A DNA stretch of 64,000 nucleotides, taken from positions 1 to 64,000 of the forward strand of contig CAISOB010000026.1 of NCBI GenBank assembly GCA_903886975.1, in the 5' to 3' direction. Below the pieces are notes generated by a model, which made no database searches, was not told the DNA's origin, and saw nothing but the letters and a program-made list of their open reading frames with translations. The stretch comes from an uncultured beta proteobacterium (GTDB taxonomy: Bacteria > Pseudomonadota > Gammaproteobacteria > Burkholderiales > Rhodocyclaceae). Both the position numbers and the translations under genes were made by a program. This document shows, piece by piece, positions 35,649 through 45,989 of the stretch; the first letter of the stretch is position 1, and every line of letters starts with the position of its first letter.

Positions 35649-36104
35649 ATGCAAATTATTCTGATGGACAAGGTCGTCAACCTCGGTGACCTCGGCGACC
35701 TGGTCAAGGTCAAGGACGGCTACGCCCGCAATTTCCTGATTCCGCACGGCAAGGCCAAGCGTGCGACGCCGGCCGCCAAGGCCGAATTCGAAAGCCGCCG
35801 CGCCGAACTTGAGCTGGCCGCTTCCGACAAGCTCACGGCGGCCCGGGCTTTCGCCGCAAAGGTCGAAGGCGCGACGGTCAGCGTGACGCGCAAGGCCGGT
35901 GTCGATGGCCGGCTGTTCGGTTCGGTGACCAACGCCGATGTTGCCGAAGGCCTGCAGGCACTCGGTTTCGCCATCGAGAAGGCGGCCATCCGCATGCCGA
36001 TGGGCCCGCTCAAGACGGTCGGCGAGAGCGAGTTGCAAGTCGCGCTGCATACCGATGTGCTGGCGACGATCAAGGTCACGGTGGTCGGCGAACTGATGGC
36101 TTGA
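35649..36104 (+). CDS. rplI: 50S ribosomal protein L9
   Basis: 151 residues. [20 protein letters not shown], then [20 protein letters not shown], is the L9 N-domain, followed by the long helix and the C-domain [29 protein letters not shown] precedes the ATG. Last gene before a strong terminator. Confidence 0.97.
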   Translation: MQIILMDKVVNLGDLGDLVKVKDGYARNFLIPHGKAKRATPAAKAEFESRRAELELAASDKLTAARAFAAKVEGATVSVTRKAGVDGRLFGSVTNADVAEGLQALGFAIEKAAIRMPMGPLKTVGESELQVALHTDVLATIKVTVVGELMA

Positions 36105-36137
36105 AGCACGACGCGCGCAGTTTCCGGCGCTGAAAAG

Positions 36138-36172
36138 AAGCCTTGCCCTGCGCAAGGCTTTTTTTGTTTTTT
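36138..36172 (+). terminator. Rho-independent terminator after rplI
   Basis: A 9-bp perfect stem AAGCCTTGC/GCAAGGCTT with a 5-nt loop (36138-36160), followed by TTTTT and a further T-rich run. Confidence 0.9.
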
Positions 36173-36243
36173 CGGCCGACGTGATGCGCATCACTCGGAG
36201 TAAACTAAAGACATCTTTCTGTCCGAGCCCGCGGATATCTTTC

Positions 36244-37662
36244 ATGGCCAAGTCGTTCAATTCAGCGTATTCACCGAACGTAGCGAACGCCAACGCGACG
36301 ACCGATGCGGCGATCGCCCAGCTGCGCATTCCGCCGCATTCGATCGAAGCCGAGCAGTCGGTGCTCGGCGGCCTGCTGCTCGACAACGCGGCTTTCGACC
36401 GGATCGCCGACATCATCGGCGAAGGCGATTTCTATCGCGACGAGCACAAGCGGATTTACCGCCAGATCAGCAAGCTGCTCGAGCGCAGTAAACCCGTCGA
36501 TGTCGTCACCGTCGCCGAGAGCCTCGACCTTTCCGGCGAGGGCGGCGAGACCGGCGGCCTGGCCTATCTCGGGGAACTTGCCGCCAACACGCCGTCGGCG
36601 GCCAATATCCGGCGCTACGCGGAAATCGTGCGCGAGCGCGCGGTGCTGCGCCAGCTCGTCACCGCCGGCGACGAGATCGCCGGCAGCGCCCTCAACCCGC
36701 TCGGCCGCGATCCGAAGCAGCTGCTCGACGAAGCCGAGGCCAAGGTCTTTGCGATTGCCGAAGGCGGCTTCCGTCACCAGAGCGGCTTCGTGCACATCAA
36801 TCCGCTGCTCACCCAGGTCGTCGAGCGCATCCAGGAACTGCACGACCGCGACAACCCCTCCGATATCACCGGCGTGCCGACCGGCTACCACGATCTCGAC
36901 TCCAAGACCTCCGGCCTGCAGGCCGGCGACCTCTCGATCATCGCCGGCCGCCCGTCGATGGGCAAGACTTCGCTGGCGCTCAATATGGCCGAGTATGTGG
37001 CGATCGAAGTCGGTCTGCCGGTCGCGGTTTTTTCGATGGAAATGGGCGGCACCCAGCTGGCCATGCGCATGCTCTCGTCGGTCGGCAAGCTCGACGCGCA
37101 CAAGGTGCGCACCGGCCGCCTCAACGACGACGAGTGGGCGCGGCTGTCCTTCGCGCTCGGCAAGATGCACGAGGCGCCGCTCTACATCGACGAGACGCCG
37201 GCCTTGAACCCGATCGACCTGCGCGCCCGCGCGCGCCGGCTGCACCGGCAGTGCGGCAAGCTCGGCCTGATCGTCATCGACTACCTGCAACTGATGTCGG
37301 CTTCCGGGCACGGCGAAAACCGCGCCACCGAGATTTCCGAAATCTCGCGCTCGCTAAAGAGCCTGGCCAAGGAGTTGAATGTTCCGGTGATCGCCCTGTC
37401 TCAGTTGAACCGCTCCCTCGAGGCGCGGCCGAACAAACGCCCGGTGATGTCGGATTTGCGCGAATCGGGCGCCATCGAGCAGGATGCCGACGTGATCATG
37501 TTTATCTATCGCGATGAAGTCTACAACCCGGATTCGCCCGACAAGGGCAGCGCCGAAATCATCATCGGCAAGCAGCGCAACGGACCGATCGGCATGACCC
37601 GCCTGACCTTTGTCGGCGAATACACGCGCTTCGAGAATTTCGCAAGTCCGGGCTCCTACTGA
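36244..37662 (+). CDS. dnaB: Replicative DNA helicase
   Basis: 472 residues from the ATG at 36244 (MAKSFNSAYSPNV). N-terminal DnaG-binding domain (PPHSIEAEQSVLGGLLL) and RecA-like motor with Walker A AGRPSMGKTSLALN, Walker B LIVIDYLQLM, and the arginine-finger region RSLKSLAKELNVPVIALSQL, then RPNKRPVMSDLRESGAIEQD. No intein. It follows the ribosomal protein cluster, as in many betaproteobacteria. Confidence 0.96.
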   Translation: MAKSFNSAYSPNVANANATTDAAIAQLRIPPHSIEAEQSVLGGLLLDNAAFDRIADIIGEGDFYRDEHKRIYRQISKLLERSKPVDVVTVAESLDLSGEGGETGGLAYLGELAANTPSAANIRRYAEIVRERAVLRQLVTAGDEIAGSALNPLGRDPKQLLDEAEAKVFAIAEGGFRHQSGFVHINPLLTQVVERIQELHDRDNPSDITGVPTGYHDLDSKTSGLQAGDLSIIAGRPSMGKTSLALNMAEYVAIEVGLPVAVFSMEMGGTQLAMRMLSSVGKLDAHKVRTGRLNDDEWARLSFALGKMHEAPLYIDETPALNPIDLRARARRLHRQCGKLGLIVIDYLQLMSASGHGENRATEISEISRSLKSLAKELNVPVIALSQLNRSLEARPNKRPVMSDLRESGAIEQDADVIMFIYRDEVYNPDSPDKGSAEIIIGKQRNGPIGMTRLTFVGEYTRFENFASPGSY

Positions 37663-37757
37663 GGCTGTGCATCGAATAGCGGAGACTGCTTTACGCCGCA
37701 GCCAGGGCGCAAAGCGCTGAAGCTGTGAGCAGCATCGGCACATGTCCTGGAGGGACT

Positions 37758-39473
37758 ATGCAAGACAAGCGCGATCTTTCTTCTTCGCTGACGCTGCGGC
37801 CTCAGTTCCTCGGCGCGTTCGTAGCAGTCACCTTGGGCTCGGCCTTGCCGCTCATCTTCCATTCGCTGACCACGGACAGCGCTGCTCCGCCCGGCTACGG
37901 CATCGCGTTGGCCAGCATCGCTTTCGGCGTCCTGGCATTGATTGGCAGCGCGCTATTCATCAGGCGCGCCGTCGAGCCGACGCTGGCCGACATCGACCGG
38001 ATTTTGCGCAAGGCCGCTTCGGGTGACGGCGATCTTTCAGCCGACGCAGCGGCGAACGAGACTTCATCGCTGGCCGGCATAGGCCGCAACTACAATGCCC
38101 TGATGCGCCGGCTGCGCGAGCTGATCGACCGGATTCGCAGCCAGACCGTACTGATCGCCTCGGGGTCGGCACAGCTCAAGCAACACCTCTCGACGGCCGC
38201 CGGCGGCGCACAATCGCAGGAATCGCTGGCGCACGAGATCAGCGCCGAGTGCGCGGCGGTGGCCGCGACGGCAAGCCATGTCGCCGAACGCGCCGCCACG
38301 CTGAATCAGAACGCCGGCCGGCAACTCGAAGAAGCACGGCAATCGCGGACCGAACTCGACGTGCTGGTCAAGAGCATTGCCACGATACACGACAGGCAAC
38401 ACGCTTTCGGACTTACGGTCGAGTCGCTGTCGAGCCACGCGCACGAAATCACCAAGATCATCCATCTGATCCAGGAGATTTCAGATCAAACCAATCTGCT
38501 GGCGCTCAATGCCGCGATCGAGGCCGCGCGCGCCGGAGAACAGGGACGCGGCTTTGCCGTCGTTGCCGACGAGGTGCGCAAGCTCGCCGACCGGACCAAA
38601 ACTGCCGCCAGCACCATCGCCGTGAGCACGCAGGAAATGACCCATCTGGCCGATACGACGCGTGAGGTGACGGGCCAGGTCAGCGCCGATACCGAGAACG
38701 CGCGCGCCGCGGTCGAGCGCGCCGCCGTCAGTTTTAACGGCATGGTCGAAAATTTCACCACGACCACCACCGAACTGAACGAGATGGCGGCTTCCATGCA
38801 TGACATGGAGACGTCCAATCGGAGCATCCTGAGCCACGCCCAGGAAATCGATGCGCTCAGCCGCAAGCTCGGCGAGAACATGCGGGTTTCGCTCGAATGC
38901 TCCGATGCGCTGGCCGCTTCCACCGAAGACATTCTGGCCTCCGGTGCGCGCTTCAAACTCGGCAGCGGCAAATTCGAGAGCATCATCAACCAGTGCCGGA
39001 CCTATCGCGACCGGGTGCAGGAGCTGCTTACGCGCCATGCCGATCGCGGCGTCAATATTTTCGACCAGAGCTACCGGCAGATTCCCAACATCACGCCGGC
39101 GAAATATGAAACCTGCTACGACAAGATCGTCGAAAATGAACTGCAGGAGATCTACGAAGAAATCCTCAACAAGCTGCCGGGGGCGGTTTCACTGATTGCC
39201 GTCGATACCTCGGGCTATGCGCCGACGCATTGCCGCAAGTTCTCGATTCAGACCGGCAATGCCGAACATGATCTGACCTTCAGCCGGCACAAGCGAATCT
39301 TCAACGACCCGGTGGGTATCCGTTCGGCGCGCAACACCGACGCTTTCATCGCACAGACCTACAGCCAGGCGGTAACCGGCCGCATCCTCACCGAAATCGG
39401 CGTTCCGATCATGGTCAATGGCCGACACTGGGGCGGCTTGCGCATCAACGTCGAACCACAAGTGCTGAGTTGA
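37758..39473 (+). CDS. Methyl-accepting chemotaxis protein with a C-terminal extra domain
   Basis: 571 residues from the ATG at 37758 (GGAGGGA upstream). Two membrane helices (about 16-35 and 46-67) are separated by only some 10 residues, so there is no periplasmic ligand domain. A HAMP-like linker and signalling domain follow, with the hairpin tip [20 protein letters not shown]. Residues about 405-571 form an extra domain after the signalling part, ending [26 protein letters not shown], read as [20 protein letters not shown], reminiscent of Cache-like sensor folds. It should sense an intracellular cue. No che genes nearby. Confidence 0.88.
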   Translation: MQDKRDLSSSLTLRPQFLGAFVAVTLGSALPLIFHSLTTDSAAPPGYGIALASIAFGVLALIGSALFIRRAVEPTLADIDRILRKAASGDGDLSADAAANETSSLAGIGRNYNALMRRLRELIDRIRSQTVLIASGSAQLKQHLSTAAGGAQSQESLAHEISAECAAVAATASHVAERAATLNQNAGRQLEEARQSRTELDVLVKSIATIHDRQHAFGLTVESLSSHAHEITKIIHLIQEISDQTNLLALNAAIEAARAGEQGRGFAVVADEVRKLADRTKTAASTIAVSTQEMTHLADTTREVTGQVSADTENARAAVERAAVSFNGMVENFTTTTTELNEMAASMHDMETSNRSILSHAQEIDALSRKLGENMRVSLECSDALAASTEDILASGARFKLGSGKFESIINQCRTYRDRVQELLTRHADRGVNIFDQSYRQIPNITPAKYETCYDKIVENELQEIYEEILNKLPGAVSLIAVDTSGYAPTHCRKFSIQTGNAEHDLTFSRHKRIFNDPVGIRSARNTDAFIAQTYSQAVTGRILTEIGVPIMVNGRHWGGLRINVEPQVLS

Positions 39474-39480
39474 AGAAGGC

Positions 39481-40728
39481 TCAGGGGGTCTGCAGCGTGC
39501 CATCGAGCAGGCGCGTTTGCGTCCACTTCGTCACGTTCTTCTCGCAAGGATATTTCAGGGCTTCGGCTTCATCGAGGTCGACGCCGAGTCCCGGTTTGTC
39601 GTTGGCATAGACATAGCCGTCGCGAAATTCCGGCAGGCCGGGAAAGACGTCGAGCAGGGCCTCGCGCGGGCCCTTCAATTCCTGGATGATGAAGTTCGGC
39701 GGTTCGGTGCCGGACCATTCCTGCACGCCGAAATTGCGCGCGGCAAGATCGATGTGAATGTTGGCGGCGTGCGCCAATGGCGACATGTCGCCCGGACCAT
39801 GCCATGCCGTCCTGACGCCGAATTGCTCGGCGAAGATCTGCAACTTCCTGGCCGGCGTGATGCCGCCGATCTGGCTCAGATGTACGCGAATGAAGTCGAT
39901 CAGCCGTTCGGCGATCAGCGACTTCCATTCCCGCGGGTTGTTGAAGAGCTCGCCCTGCGCGAGGGGAATGGTGGTCTTCGCGCGTAGCTGACGAATCCAT
40001 TCGCCGTCGTCGAGCGAAATCGCATCTTCGAGGAAGAAGAGCTCATAGGGCTCGAGCGCGCAGGCGAAGCCGATCGCGTCGGCCGGCTTCAGGCGTTCAT
40101 GGACATCGTGGATCAACTCCACATCGAAGCCCAGCGTGCTGCGGATTCCGTCGAAGAGTTTGAGGGTCTCGCGCATGTACTTCCTGCGGTTGAGGTAAAT
40201 TCCGTCCGGCGCGCCCCGCGGCGTATCGGCCGGCGCCTTGCCATAAGCGCCGCCGCCGTAGCCGCCGCTCTGGCAGCGGATATGCGTAATGCCTTGCTCG
40301 CGGTATTTCTGGATCTTGTCGCACAGCTCGGCGAGATCCCTGCCGTCGGCATGGCGGTAAATCGGCACGGCCGCACGGACCTTGCCGCCGAAGAGCTGAT
40401 ACAGGGGCATATCGGCCAGCTTGCCCTTGATGTCCCAGAGGGCCATGTCGACGCCGGAGATGGCGTTGTTCTCGATCGGGCCGTTGCGCCAGTAGGCGTT
40501 CTGATTCATCAGCTGCCACAATTCCTCGATGGCCTCGGCGTCGCGACCGATCAGCAGCGGCTTGAGGTAGTCCTCGACCAGGCATTTGACGGCGAGATGG
40601 CGATAGGCAAAGGTCGCGCAACCGAGGCCGTAGAGACCCGGTTGATTGGTTTCAATTTTGACGACGACCAGGTTGATGCCTTCGGGCGCCGTAAGGATGA
40701 CTTTGACGCCGGTAATCAGTGTTGCCAA
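39481..40728 (-). CDS. manD: Mannonate/gluconate dehydratase of the enolase superfamily (ManD/RspA type)
   Basis: 415 residues. WRNGPIENNAISGVDMALWD, GKVRAAVPIYRHADG, and ELIHDVHERLKPADA (metal-binding Asp and His) with AQGELFNNPREW and AWHGPGDMSPLAHAANIHID, read as HGPGDMSPLAHAAN, mark the ManD branch. Family enzymes dehydrate D-mannonate and/or D-gluconate to 2-keto-3-deoxygluconate; some have little activity. With an SDR, GntR regulator and TRAP importer adjacent, hexonate use is likely. 41 bp gap to the SDR gene upstream. Confidence 0.9.
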   Translation of the reverse strand: MATLITGVKVILTAPEGINLVVVKIETNQPGLYGLGCATFAYRHLAVKCLVEDYLKPLLIGRDAEAIEELWQLMNQNAYWRNGPIENNAISGVDMALWDIKGKLADMPLYQLFGGKVRAAVPIYRHADGRDLAELCDKIQKYREQGITHIRCQSGGYGGGAYGKAPADTPRGAPDGIYLNRRKYMRETLKLFDGIRSTLGFDVELIHDVHERLKPADAIGFACALEPYELFFLEDAISLDDGEWIRQLRAKTTIPLAQGELFNNPREWKSLIAERLIDFIRVHLSQIGGITPARKLQIFAEQFGVRTAWHGPGDMSPLAHAANIHIDLAARNFGVQEWSGTEPPNFIIQELKGPREALLDVFPGLPEFRDGYVYANDKPGLGVDLDEAEALKYPCEKNVTKWTQTRLLDGTLQTP

Positions 40729-40768
40729 TTGTTCACCTCATTGATGGAGAGCAGGATGCGGGGACCCT

Positions 40769-41536
40769 TCAGAGTACCGAGAGCCAGCCGCCGTCGACAT
40801 AGATGATCTGGCCGTTGACATAGCTCGAAGCCTTTGATGCCAGATACACCGCCGTGCCGACCAGTTCTTCCGGTTTGCCCCAGCGCTGCGCCGGATTGCT
40901 GCTTTTTACCCAGGCGTCGAATTCGGCGTTTTCGATCAGCGCGGTGTTCATTTCGGTCAGGATGTAGCCGGGGCCGATCGAGTTGGCCTGGATATTGAAT
41001 TGCGCCCATTCGGCGGCCATCGCGCGCGAGAGCATCTTGATGCCGCCTTTGGCCGCCGTGTAGGGGGCGACGGTGGCGCGCCCTGCTTCGCTGGTGAGCG
41101 AACCGATGTTGATGATCTTGCCGCCGCGACCGCGCGCGATCATGCGTTTGGCCGCTTCCCGGCCGACGATGAAAGCGCTCGTGAGATTCGTATCGATCAC
41201 CCGCTGCCAGTCTTTCAGTTCCAGCTCGACCATCGGCTTGCGGAACTGGATTCCGGCGTTGTTGATCAGAATGTCGATCTCGATTCCCTGCTCGTCGAAG
41301 CGGCTGAAGGCAGCGCTTACGGCGGCCTCGTCGGTGACGTCGAAGGCCGCGCCAAGCGCTGCGTGTCCGCCGGCTTGCAAGCGGGCCAGGGCGGCATCGA
41401 CCGCGTCCTGCCGGCGGCTGTTGACAATGACCCGGGCGCCTTCTGCGGCAAGCCCTTCGGCCAGGGCATAGCCGATGCCGCGCACCGAACCGGTGATCAG
41501 CGCCGTGCGGCCTGTCAGGTCGAAAAGTGATGACAT
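40769..41536 (-). CDS. SDR-family oxidoreductase, gluconate 5-dehydrogenase-like
   Basis: 255 residues, classical short-chain dehydrogenase. NAD(P) motif TGSVRGIGYALAEGLA, NNAG in ILINNAGIQFRKPM, catalytic Ser in NIGSLTSEAGR and YxxxK in VAPYTAAKGGIK. IQFRKPMVELELKDWQRVIDTNL, read in part, resembles gluconate 5-dehydrogenase (IdnO). It likely interconverts a hexonate and its keto acid before or after the ManD step. Co-transcribed with manD. Confidence 0.88.
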   Translation of the reverse strand: MSSLFDLTGRTALITGSVRGIGYALAEGLAAEGARVIVNSRRQDAVDAALARLQAGGHAALGAAFDVTDEAAVSAAFSRFDEQGIEIDILINNAGIQFRKPMVELELKDWQRVIDTNLTSAFIVGREAAKRMIARGRGGKIINIGSLTSEAGRATVAPYTAAKGGIKMLSRAMAAEWAQFNIQANSIGPGYILTEMNTALIENAEFDAWVKSSNPAQRWGKPEELVGTAVYLASKASSYVNGQIIYVDGGWLSVL

Positions 41537-41672
41537 GATTCTTCCTTGTTTGAGTTGGCTAAGATGGTGCGGTTGGCCGGAATGCAGATTCGCGAGCCAG
41601 GAGGATCTTGGCCGTCGTTCCGAACACCGGGTGTCAATCGCGGTGACTATATTGGCATGTTGTCGAGAGAAT

Positions 41673-42392
41673 TCAGGCCGGATGGTCGTCGAGAATCAAG
41701 CGCTCATCCAGATCACTTTCAGCCTGCTCGATCAATGCTATTGCCGCGCGCTCGGCTGCCGACGCATCGCCCGTCTCAATGGCACGACAAAGATCTTCGT
41801 GCATCGGCAAGGTGTGAGCAGGCCCGCCCGGTTTCAGCGAAATGATTTCGAAACCGGTTCGCAGAATCGCTGAAAGCGCGGTCTGCATTTGCTGAACGAA
41901 CTGATTGCCGCACGCGGAAAGCACGGTTGCATGGAACATCACGTCGGCGGCAACGTAGCCGACCTCGTCGGCGACCGCACGCTCCATGTCCTGGTAAGCA
42001 TCGCGCAGCGCTTTTCGTTCCGCTTCGGTTGCCCGTTGTGCGGCAAAGCGGGCGGCGGCGGGTTCGACGATCCGCCGCAGTTCCATCAGGTCACGAGACA
42101 TCGCCCGATCAACGCCGCCCGAACGGGCACGCCAGATGATAATGTCCGGATCGAAGAGATTCCAGCGTGACGAATCGAGAACAAGCGTGCCGACCTTACG
42201 TCGTACTTCGAGCATGCCTTTGGCAGCTAGGGATTTGATCGCTTCGCGGATCACGATGCGACTGAAGGCGAAGCGTTCGCAGAGGTCGATTTCCGATGGC
42301 AAAATCTGTCCGGCCTTGTAATACCCGGAACAGAGGTCCTGCCCCAATTGATCCAGGACTTGTTCCTGGAATGTTGCGCGTTTTGTCTCCAT
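41673..42392 (-). CDS. GntR-family (FadR/FCD) transcriptional regulator
   Basis: 239 residues from the ATG at 42392. Residues 1-75 form the winged helix (QVLDQLGQDLCSGYYKAGQI, LPSEIDLCERFAFSRIVIRE). Residues about 90-230 are an FCD ligand domain with the metal-binding His pattern (DVMFHATVLSACGN, MHEDLCRAIETGD). FCD regulators of this branch answer sugar acids such as glucuronate or gluconate. It lies between the enzymes and the TRAP transporter and probably represses both until the substrate arrives. Confidence 0.9.
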   Translation of the reverse strand: METKRATFQEQVLDQLGQDLCSGYYKAGQILPSEIDLCERFAFSRIVIREAIKSLAAKGMLEVRRKVGTLVLDSSRWNLFDPDIIIWRARSGGVDRAMSRDLMELRRIVEPAAARFAAQRATEAERKALRDAYQDMERAVADEVGYVAADVMFHATVLSACGNQFVQQMQTALSAILRTGFEIISLKPGGPAHTLPMHEDLCRAIETGDASAAERAAIALIEQAESDLDERLILDDHPA

Positions 42393-42532
42393 TGGTAATA
42401 TGTATCCCGTATTGCTTTGGGTCGTCAAATTTTTCTTCTTAACACCGTTGGCAAACCATTGCTTGCGATCCAAGTCAGCCGGCAGAGGCACATCAATAGT
42501 CGTGCTTGAGGCTTTTCTGCCGGAAGCTCTCA

Positions 42533-44455
42533 TCAGTTATATCCCATTGCCGCCGGCAGCCAGACCGAGAGGATCGGCACAAAGGCGACGACGAAGATAC
42601 CGATCGTCACGATGACCAGGTATTTGAACATCGGACGAATGACATCCTTCATCGAGACGCCGCAGATTGCGCAGGTCGAATAGAGTCCCAATCCGATGGG
42701 CGGCGAAAACAAACCCAGGCCCATGCAAAGGATGAGAACAATGGCATAGTGCAGCGGATTGAATCCGAGTTGAACCGAGATGGGCACCAAGATGGGCGCA
42801 AAGATGATCAGTGCCGGAGCCCCTTCGAGCACAGCGCCAAATATGGTGACCATGACGATCGAAACGATAAGGAAGACCCAGCCGCCATAGTTGCTGCCTA
42901 TCGTCACCAGGGATGCGGCGATTTGCTGCGGAATCATCTCCATGGTCAGCCCGTAGGACAGGCTTGTCGCTGCGGCGACGATAAACATCAGCATTCCGGA
43001 GAGGGACGCCATTTCGACAAACAGTTTCACCGTCGCCTTGAACGTGAGCTCACGGAAAACCAGGCGGCCGACCACGAGTGCATAAACGACGGCAACGGCG
43101 GAAATTTCCGTTGCTGTTGCAATCCCGGCCATCACGCCACGACCGATCATCAGGAGCATGACGATGCCGACCCCCGCACCCAGGATCAGCTCTTTATTGG
43201 GCGAACGGACCGGATAGGCATGGTCAACATTGATACGCTTGCCAAAGAAGACACTGCCGGCAAGCAGCAGTAACACCAGGCAAAGCGCCGGCACTATCCC
43301 CGCCACGAAAAGCGCGCCGATCGAGAGATTTGCGACGAAACCCATGATGATCATATTGACGCATGGCGGAATCGCTTCCGCCATGACGGCCGATGCGGCA
43401 AACAAGCCCGCGGCTTCTTTACTGTTTTGACGGGCTCGTCTTACCGCGGGCATCAGCACGCCGCCTACGGCTGCGATATCGGCCGTCTTGGACCCCGAAA
43501 TCCCCGAGAAGAACGCCATTGCGACAACAATGGTCATGTTCAGACCGCCGCGATACCGGCCCATGCAGCGCACGATCAACTCGACCAGGCGCGACGACAT
43601 GCCATTGATTTCCATGGCGCCGCCGGCCAACAGGAAGAAGGGAACGGAAAGCAGGACAAAATGATCGACGCCGGCCGATACCTGTTGGGAAAAGAACACA
43701 AACGGCAAATTGGGATTGGCGAGAAAGAAAGACATCGCTGAAATGGACAGCGTAAACGCAATCGGAACGCCGGCAATCACGCCCAGGATGAAGCAAGACA
43801 GCATCAAGATGCCAGGCCCGGAAACGCCTTCCGGTACTGCTTTGAGGACAGCGAAACCGATGAGCGCGAGCATGATGATTCCGAAGAGGCTTAAGACCAC
43901 TTGCTTCGCTTTCGCTTGCAAGGCGTGTTCGAAAGCCACGGTCGTCATGACCAGTGTCCCGAAAAACACCGGTATGGCGAAAATCACCTGGGGCAATCCA
44001 GTCGATGTCGTCTGCATCATGTTTGCCGCGACTAGATCAATGCTGGACAACATCAGCCCGGCCGACACCAGGAACAAAACCCAGCGACTCCCGTGCGCGA
44101 CATAGTTCCTGACATGCGCGGGCAGCCAGGCCATAAAGAGATCCACGCCAAGGTGGCGGCCGGTGCTCATGGCCGTACCGGCGCCACAGAAAACGATCGT
44201 CACCATAAGCGCACGGGCTATTTCTTCGGCCCAGTCCAATGCTTCGTTCAAGACGTATCGCCAGAAAATTGACGCCACGATAATCAACACATTGACCAGC
44301 AAGGCGATGGCACCGATGGCCGATGTCGCCGTGGTCAGATTCCTATTGGTCGCACTCAGGAAGGGTATGGGTGTCGCGGGATGCAGCGGAACAGGATTCT
44401 CGTCGTGCGCTTCAAACGCTTCGTCGACCGTTTCCGTTGTCGAATGATTAGTCAT
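42533..44455 (-). CDS. TRAP transporter with fused small (DctQ) and large (DctM) membrane subunits
   Basis: 640 residues from the ATG at 44455, with AGAGGA at correct distance. Residues about 40-200 are the four-helix DctQ part (VLNEALDWAEEIARALMV, TGRHLGVDLF). Residues about 215-640 are the DctM part with GVPIAFTLSISA, FFLLAGGAMEINGMSSRLVE, GSKTADIAAVGGVLMP and FSPPIGLGLY. DctQM imports sugar acids or other carboxylates using a sodium gradient. The fusion is a known variant. Confidence 0.93.
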   Translation of the reverse strand: MTNHSTTETVDEAFEAHDENPVPLHPATPIPFLSATNRNLTTATSAIGAIALLVNVLIIVASIFWRYVLNEALDWAEEIARALMVTIVFCGAGTAMSTGRHLGVDLFMAWLPAHVRNYVAHGSRWVLFLVSAGLMLSSIDLVAANMMQTTSTGLPQVIFAIPVFFGTLVMTTVAFEHALQAKAKQVVLSLFGIIMLALIGFAVLKAVPEGVSGPGILMLSCFILGVIAGVPIAFTLSISAMSFFLANPNLPFVFFSQQVSAGVDHFVLLSVPFFLLAGGAMEINGMSSRLVELIVRCMGRYRGGLNMTIVVAMAFFSGISGSKTADIAAVGGVLMPAVRRARQNSKEAAGLFAASAVMAEAIPPCVNMIIMGFVANLSIGALFVAGIVPALCLVLLLLAGSVFFGKRINVDHAYPVRSPNKELILGAGVGIVMLLMIGRGVMAGIATATEISAVAVVYALVVGRLVFRELTFKATVKLFVEMASLSGMLMFIVAAATSLSYGLTMEMIPQQIAASLVTIGSNYGGWVFLIVSIVMVTIFGAVLEGAPALIIFAPILVPISVQLGFNPLHYAIVLILCMGLGLFSPPIGLGLYSTCAICGVSMKDVIRPMFKYLVIVTIGIFVVAFVPILSVWLPAAMGYN

Positions 44456-44588
44456 GAACATTCCTCTGGAATCAGGATGAATCTTGGCGCTTTGCCTAGG
44501 GACGGCTTCAGGAAACGAGCAGCGATCGCCTGCGCTAACGATGGACGCGGAGGTCTCACCATTAGACAGGCGATCACAATGCGACGCT

Positions 44589-45608
44589 TCAGCGAGCAGC
44601 CGTTACGGCATCGACAATAGACTGGGAATCCGGAAGCTGTTTGGTGAAGGTCGCCCAAAGCGGCTTGGTTGCGGCACGGAAGGGCTCGCGATCGACCACG
44701 TTAACAGTCAGGCCACGTTTCTTTAGTTCACCGAAAGCCTTGGCCTCGGCATCCAGCGCGCGTTTGCGTTCAAAGGCGGTCGCGTCCGCTGCCGCCTTGA
44801 GGAAAGCCGCTTTGTATTCATTCGGAATCTTCTCGAAGGCGGCATTGTTCATGGCTAGGAGCAGGGGGGCAAAAACGTGCTGGGTCAGCGCGCAATACTT
44901 GGCGACCTCATAAAACTTGGCGTCCAGTACATTCGCCGCGTCTTGCTCCAGTCCGTCAATCACGCCCATCTGCAACCCTGAATAGACTTCACCAAAGGCC
45001 ATCGGCACGGGCGCCGCACCCATGGCCTTAAACGTGTTGATGAAGTTCTGTGTCGGGAGAACGCGTATCTTTACGCCTTGCAGATCGGCGGCGCTCTTGA
45101 CCTCCTTCTTGGTGTAAACATTCCGGGCGCCAAAGCTGTAGCCATAGCCTAGCGCCTTGATGTTGGCCTTCTTTTGCAAGATCGAGGTCAGAACTTCGCC
45201 AGCTTTCCCATCCAGCGCCCGGCCAACGTGATCGTAACTCTCGAACAGGTAGCCTAAGTCAAGGACTCCCGCCTCTGGGACAAGCGTGGCCCAGATTGAG
45301 GTTCCGGAAATCATCAGGTCCACCGCGCCGAGACGCACCTGTTGGACGATGTCCGACTCCTTGCCCAGCATACTGTTGCCAAAATACGTGATTTCAATCT
45401 TGTCCTGCAGGGATTCCTTGAGGTTCTCTTGGAATTTCTGGTACCAGATGAAGAACGACGAATTCTCGTCTGCCGGGAGTGATGAAGCCAAGCGCAGTTT
45501 AACCACCGGCGCGGCGCAGGCACTCGGAGCCGTCATAAAAAGTGCAGAGATGCCTAAGCACGCTGCGACAACAGTTTTCGAAACGGTGCGACGGGTGATA
45601 TTGGTCAT
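44589..45608 (-). CDS. TRAP transporter periplasmic substrate-binding protein (DctP family)
   Basis: 339 residues with signal peptide ending PSACA-A (twin basic start MTNITRRTVSKTVVAACLG). LRLASSLPADENSSFFIWYQKF opens the mature part, and the conserved carboxylate-clamp Arg lies in GVKIRVLPTQNFINTFKAMGA, read as KIRVLPTQNF. It delivers the substrate to the DctQM fusion 133 bp downstream; ligand probably a hexonate or hexuronate. Confidence 0.92.
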   Translation of the reverse strand: MTNITRRTVSKTVVAACLGISALFMTAPSACAAPVVKLRLASSLPADENSSFFIWYQKFQENLKESLQDKIEITYFGNSMLGKESDIVQQVRLGAVDLMISGTSIWATLVPEAGVLDLGYLFESYDHVGRALDGKAGEVLTSILQKKANIKALGYGYSFGARNVYTKKEVKSAADLQGVKIRVLPTQNFINTFKAMGAAPVPMAFGEVYSGLQMGVIDGLEQDAANVLDAKFYEVAKYCALTQHVFAPLLLAMNNAAFEKIPNEYKAAFLKAAADATAFERKRALDAEAKAFGELKKRGLTVNVVDREPFRAATKPLWATFTKQLPDSQSIVDAVTAAR

Positions 45609-45989
45609 GATTCCTTATTCCTCCGTTAAATTTTGCCTATCGACTTTGCGCGACCACGTAACAAACGCACTCCTTTTACCAAAGGCAACAGGCGGCTTGC
45701 CGCGCTTTAAACAGTTGCTCTTCTGGCAGAAAGTCGGGACAGGCACCTAAAGCAATCCGGAACTATTCACTCGACCGTTGCGGAACCTGTACAAACATTA
45801 TATGTATGATGTAAAGAGTTTGCAAGCGAAAAATGCGTCGATTTAGGCAATCGCTTGCAACAGCCTATCTGGCGGTTTATTTACATAATTACAATGACTT
45901 AGGTTTGATAAACACGCGCCATTCGACAATTTCCTTTCTGCGCCGCGTCATTTCCTTCACCTTAATTTCAAGCTCGCGGCACTTGGGCC
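45609..45989. promoter_or_regulatory. Upstream region of the TRAP operon
   Basis: AT-rich around 45790-45920. ATATGTAT occurs near 45800 (ACATTATATGTATGATG) and again just upstream of the GntR gene (about 42397-42406, GGTAATATGTATCCC), so it may be part of a shared operator. GTCGGGACAGGCACC near 45733-45747 resembles sequences seen beside REP-associated transposases, without any gene here. Confidence 0.3.
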
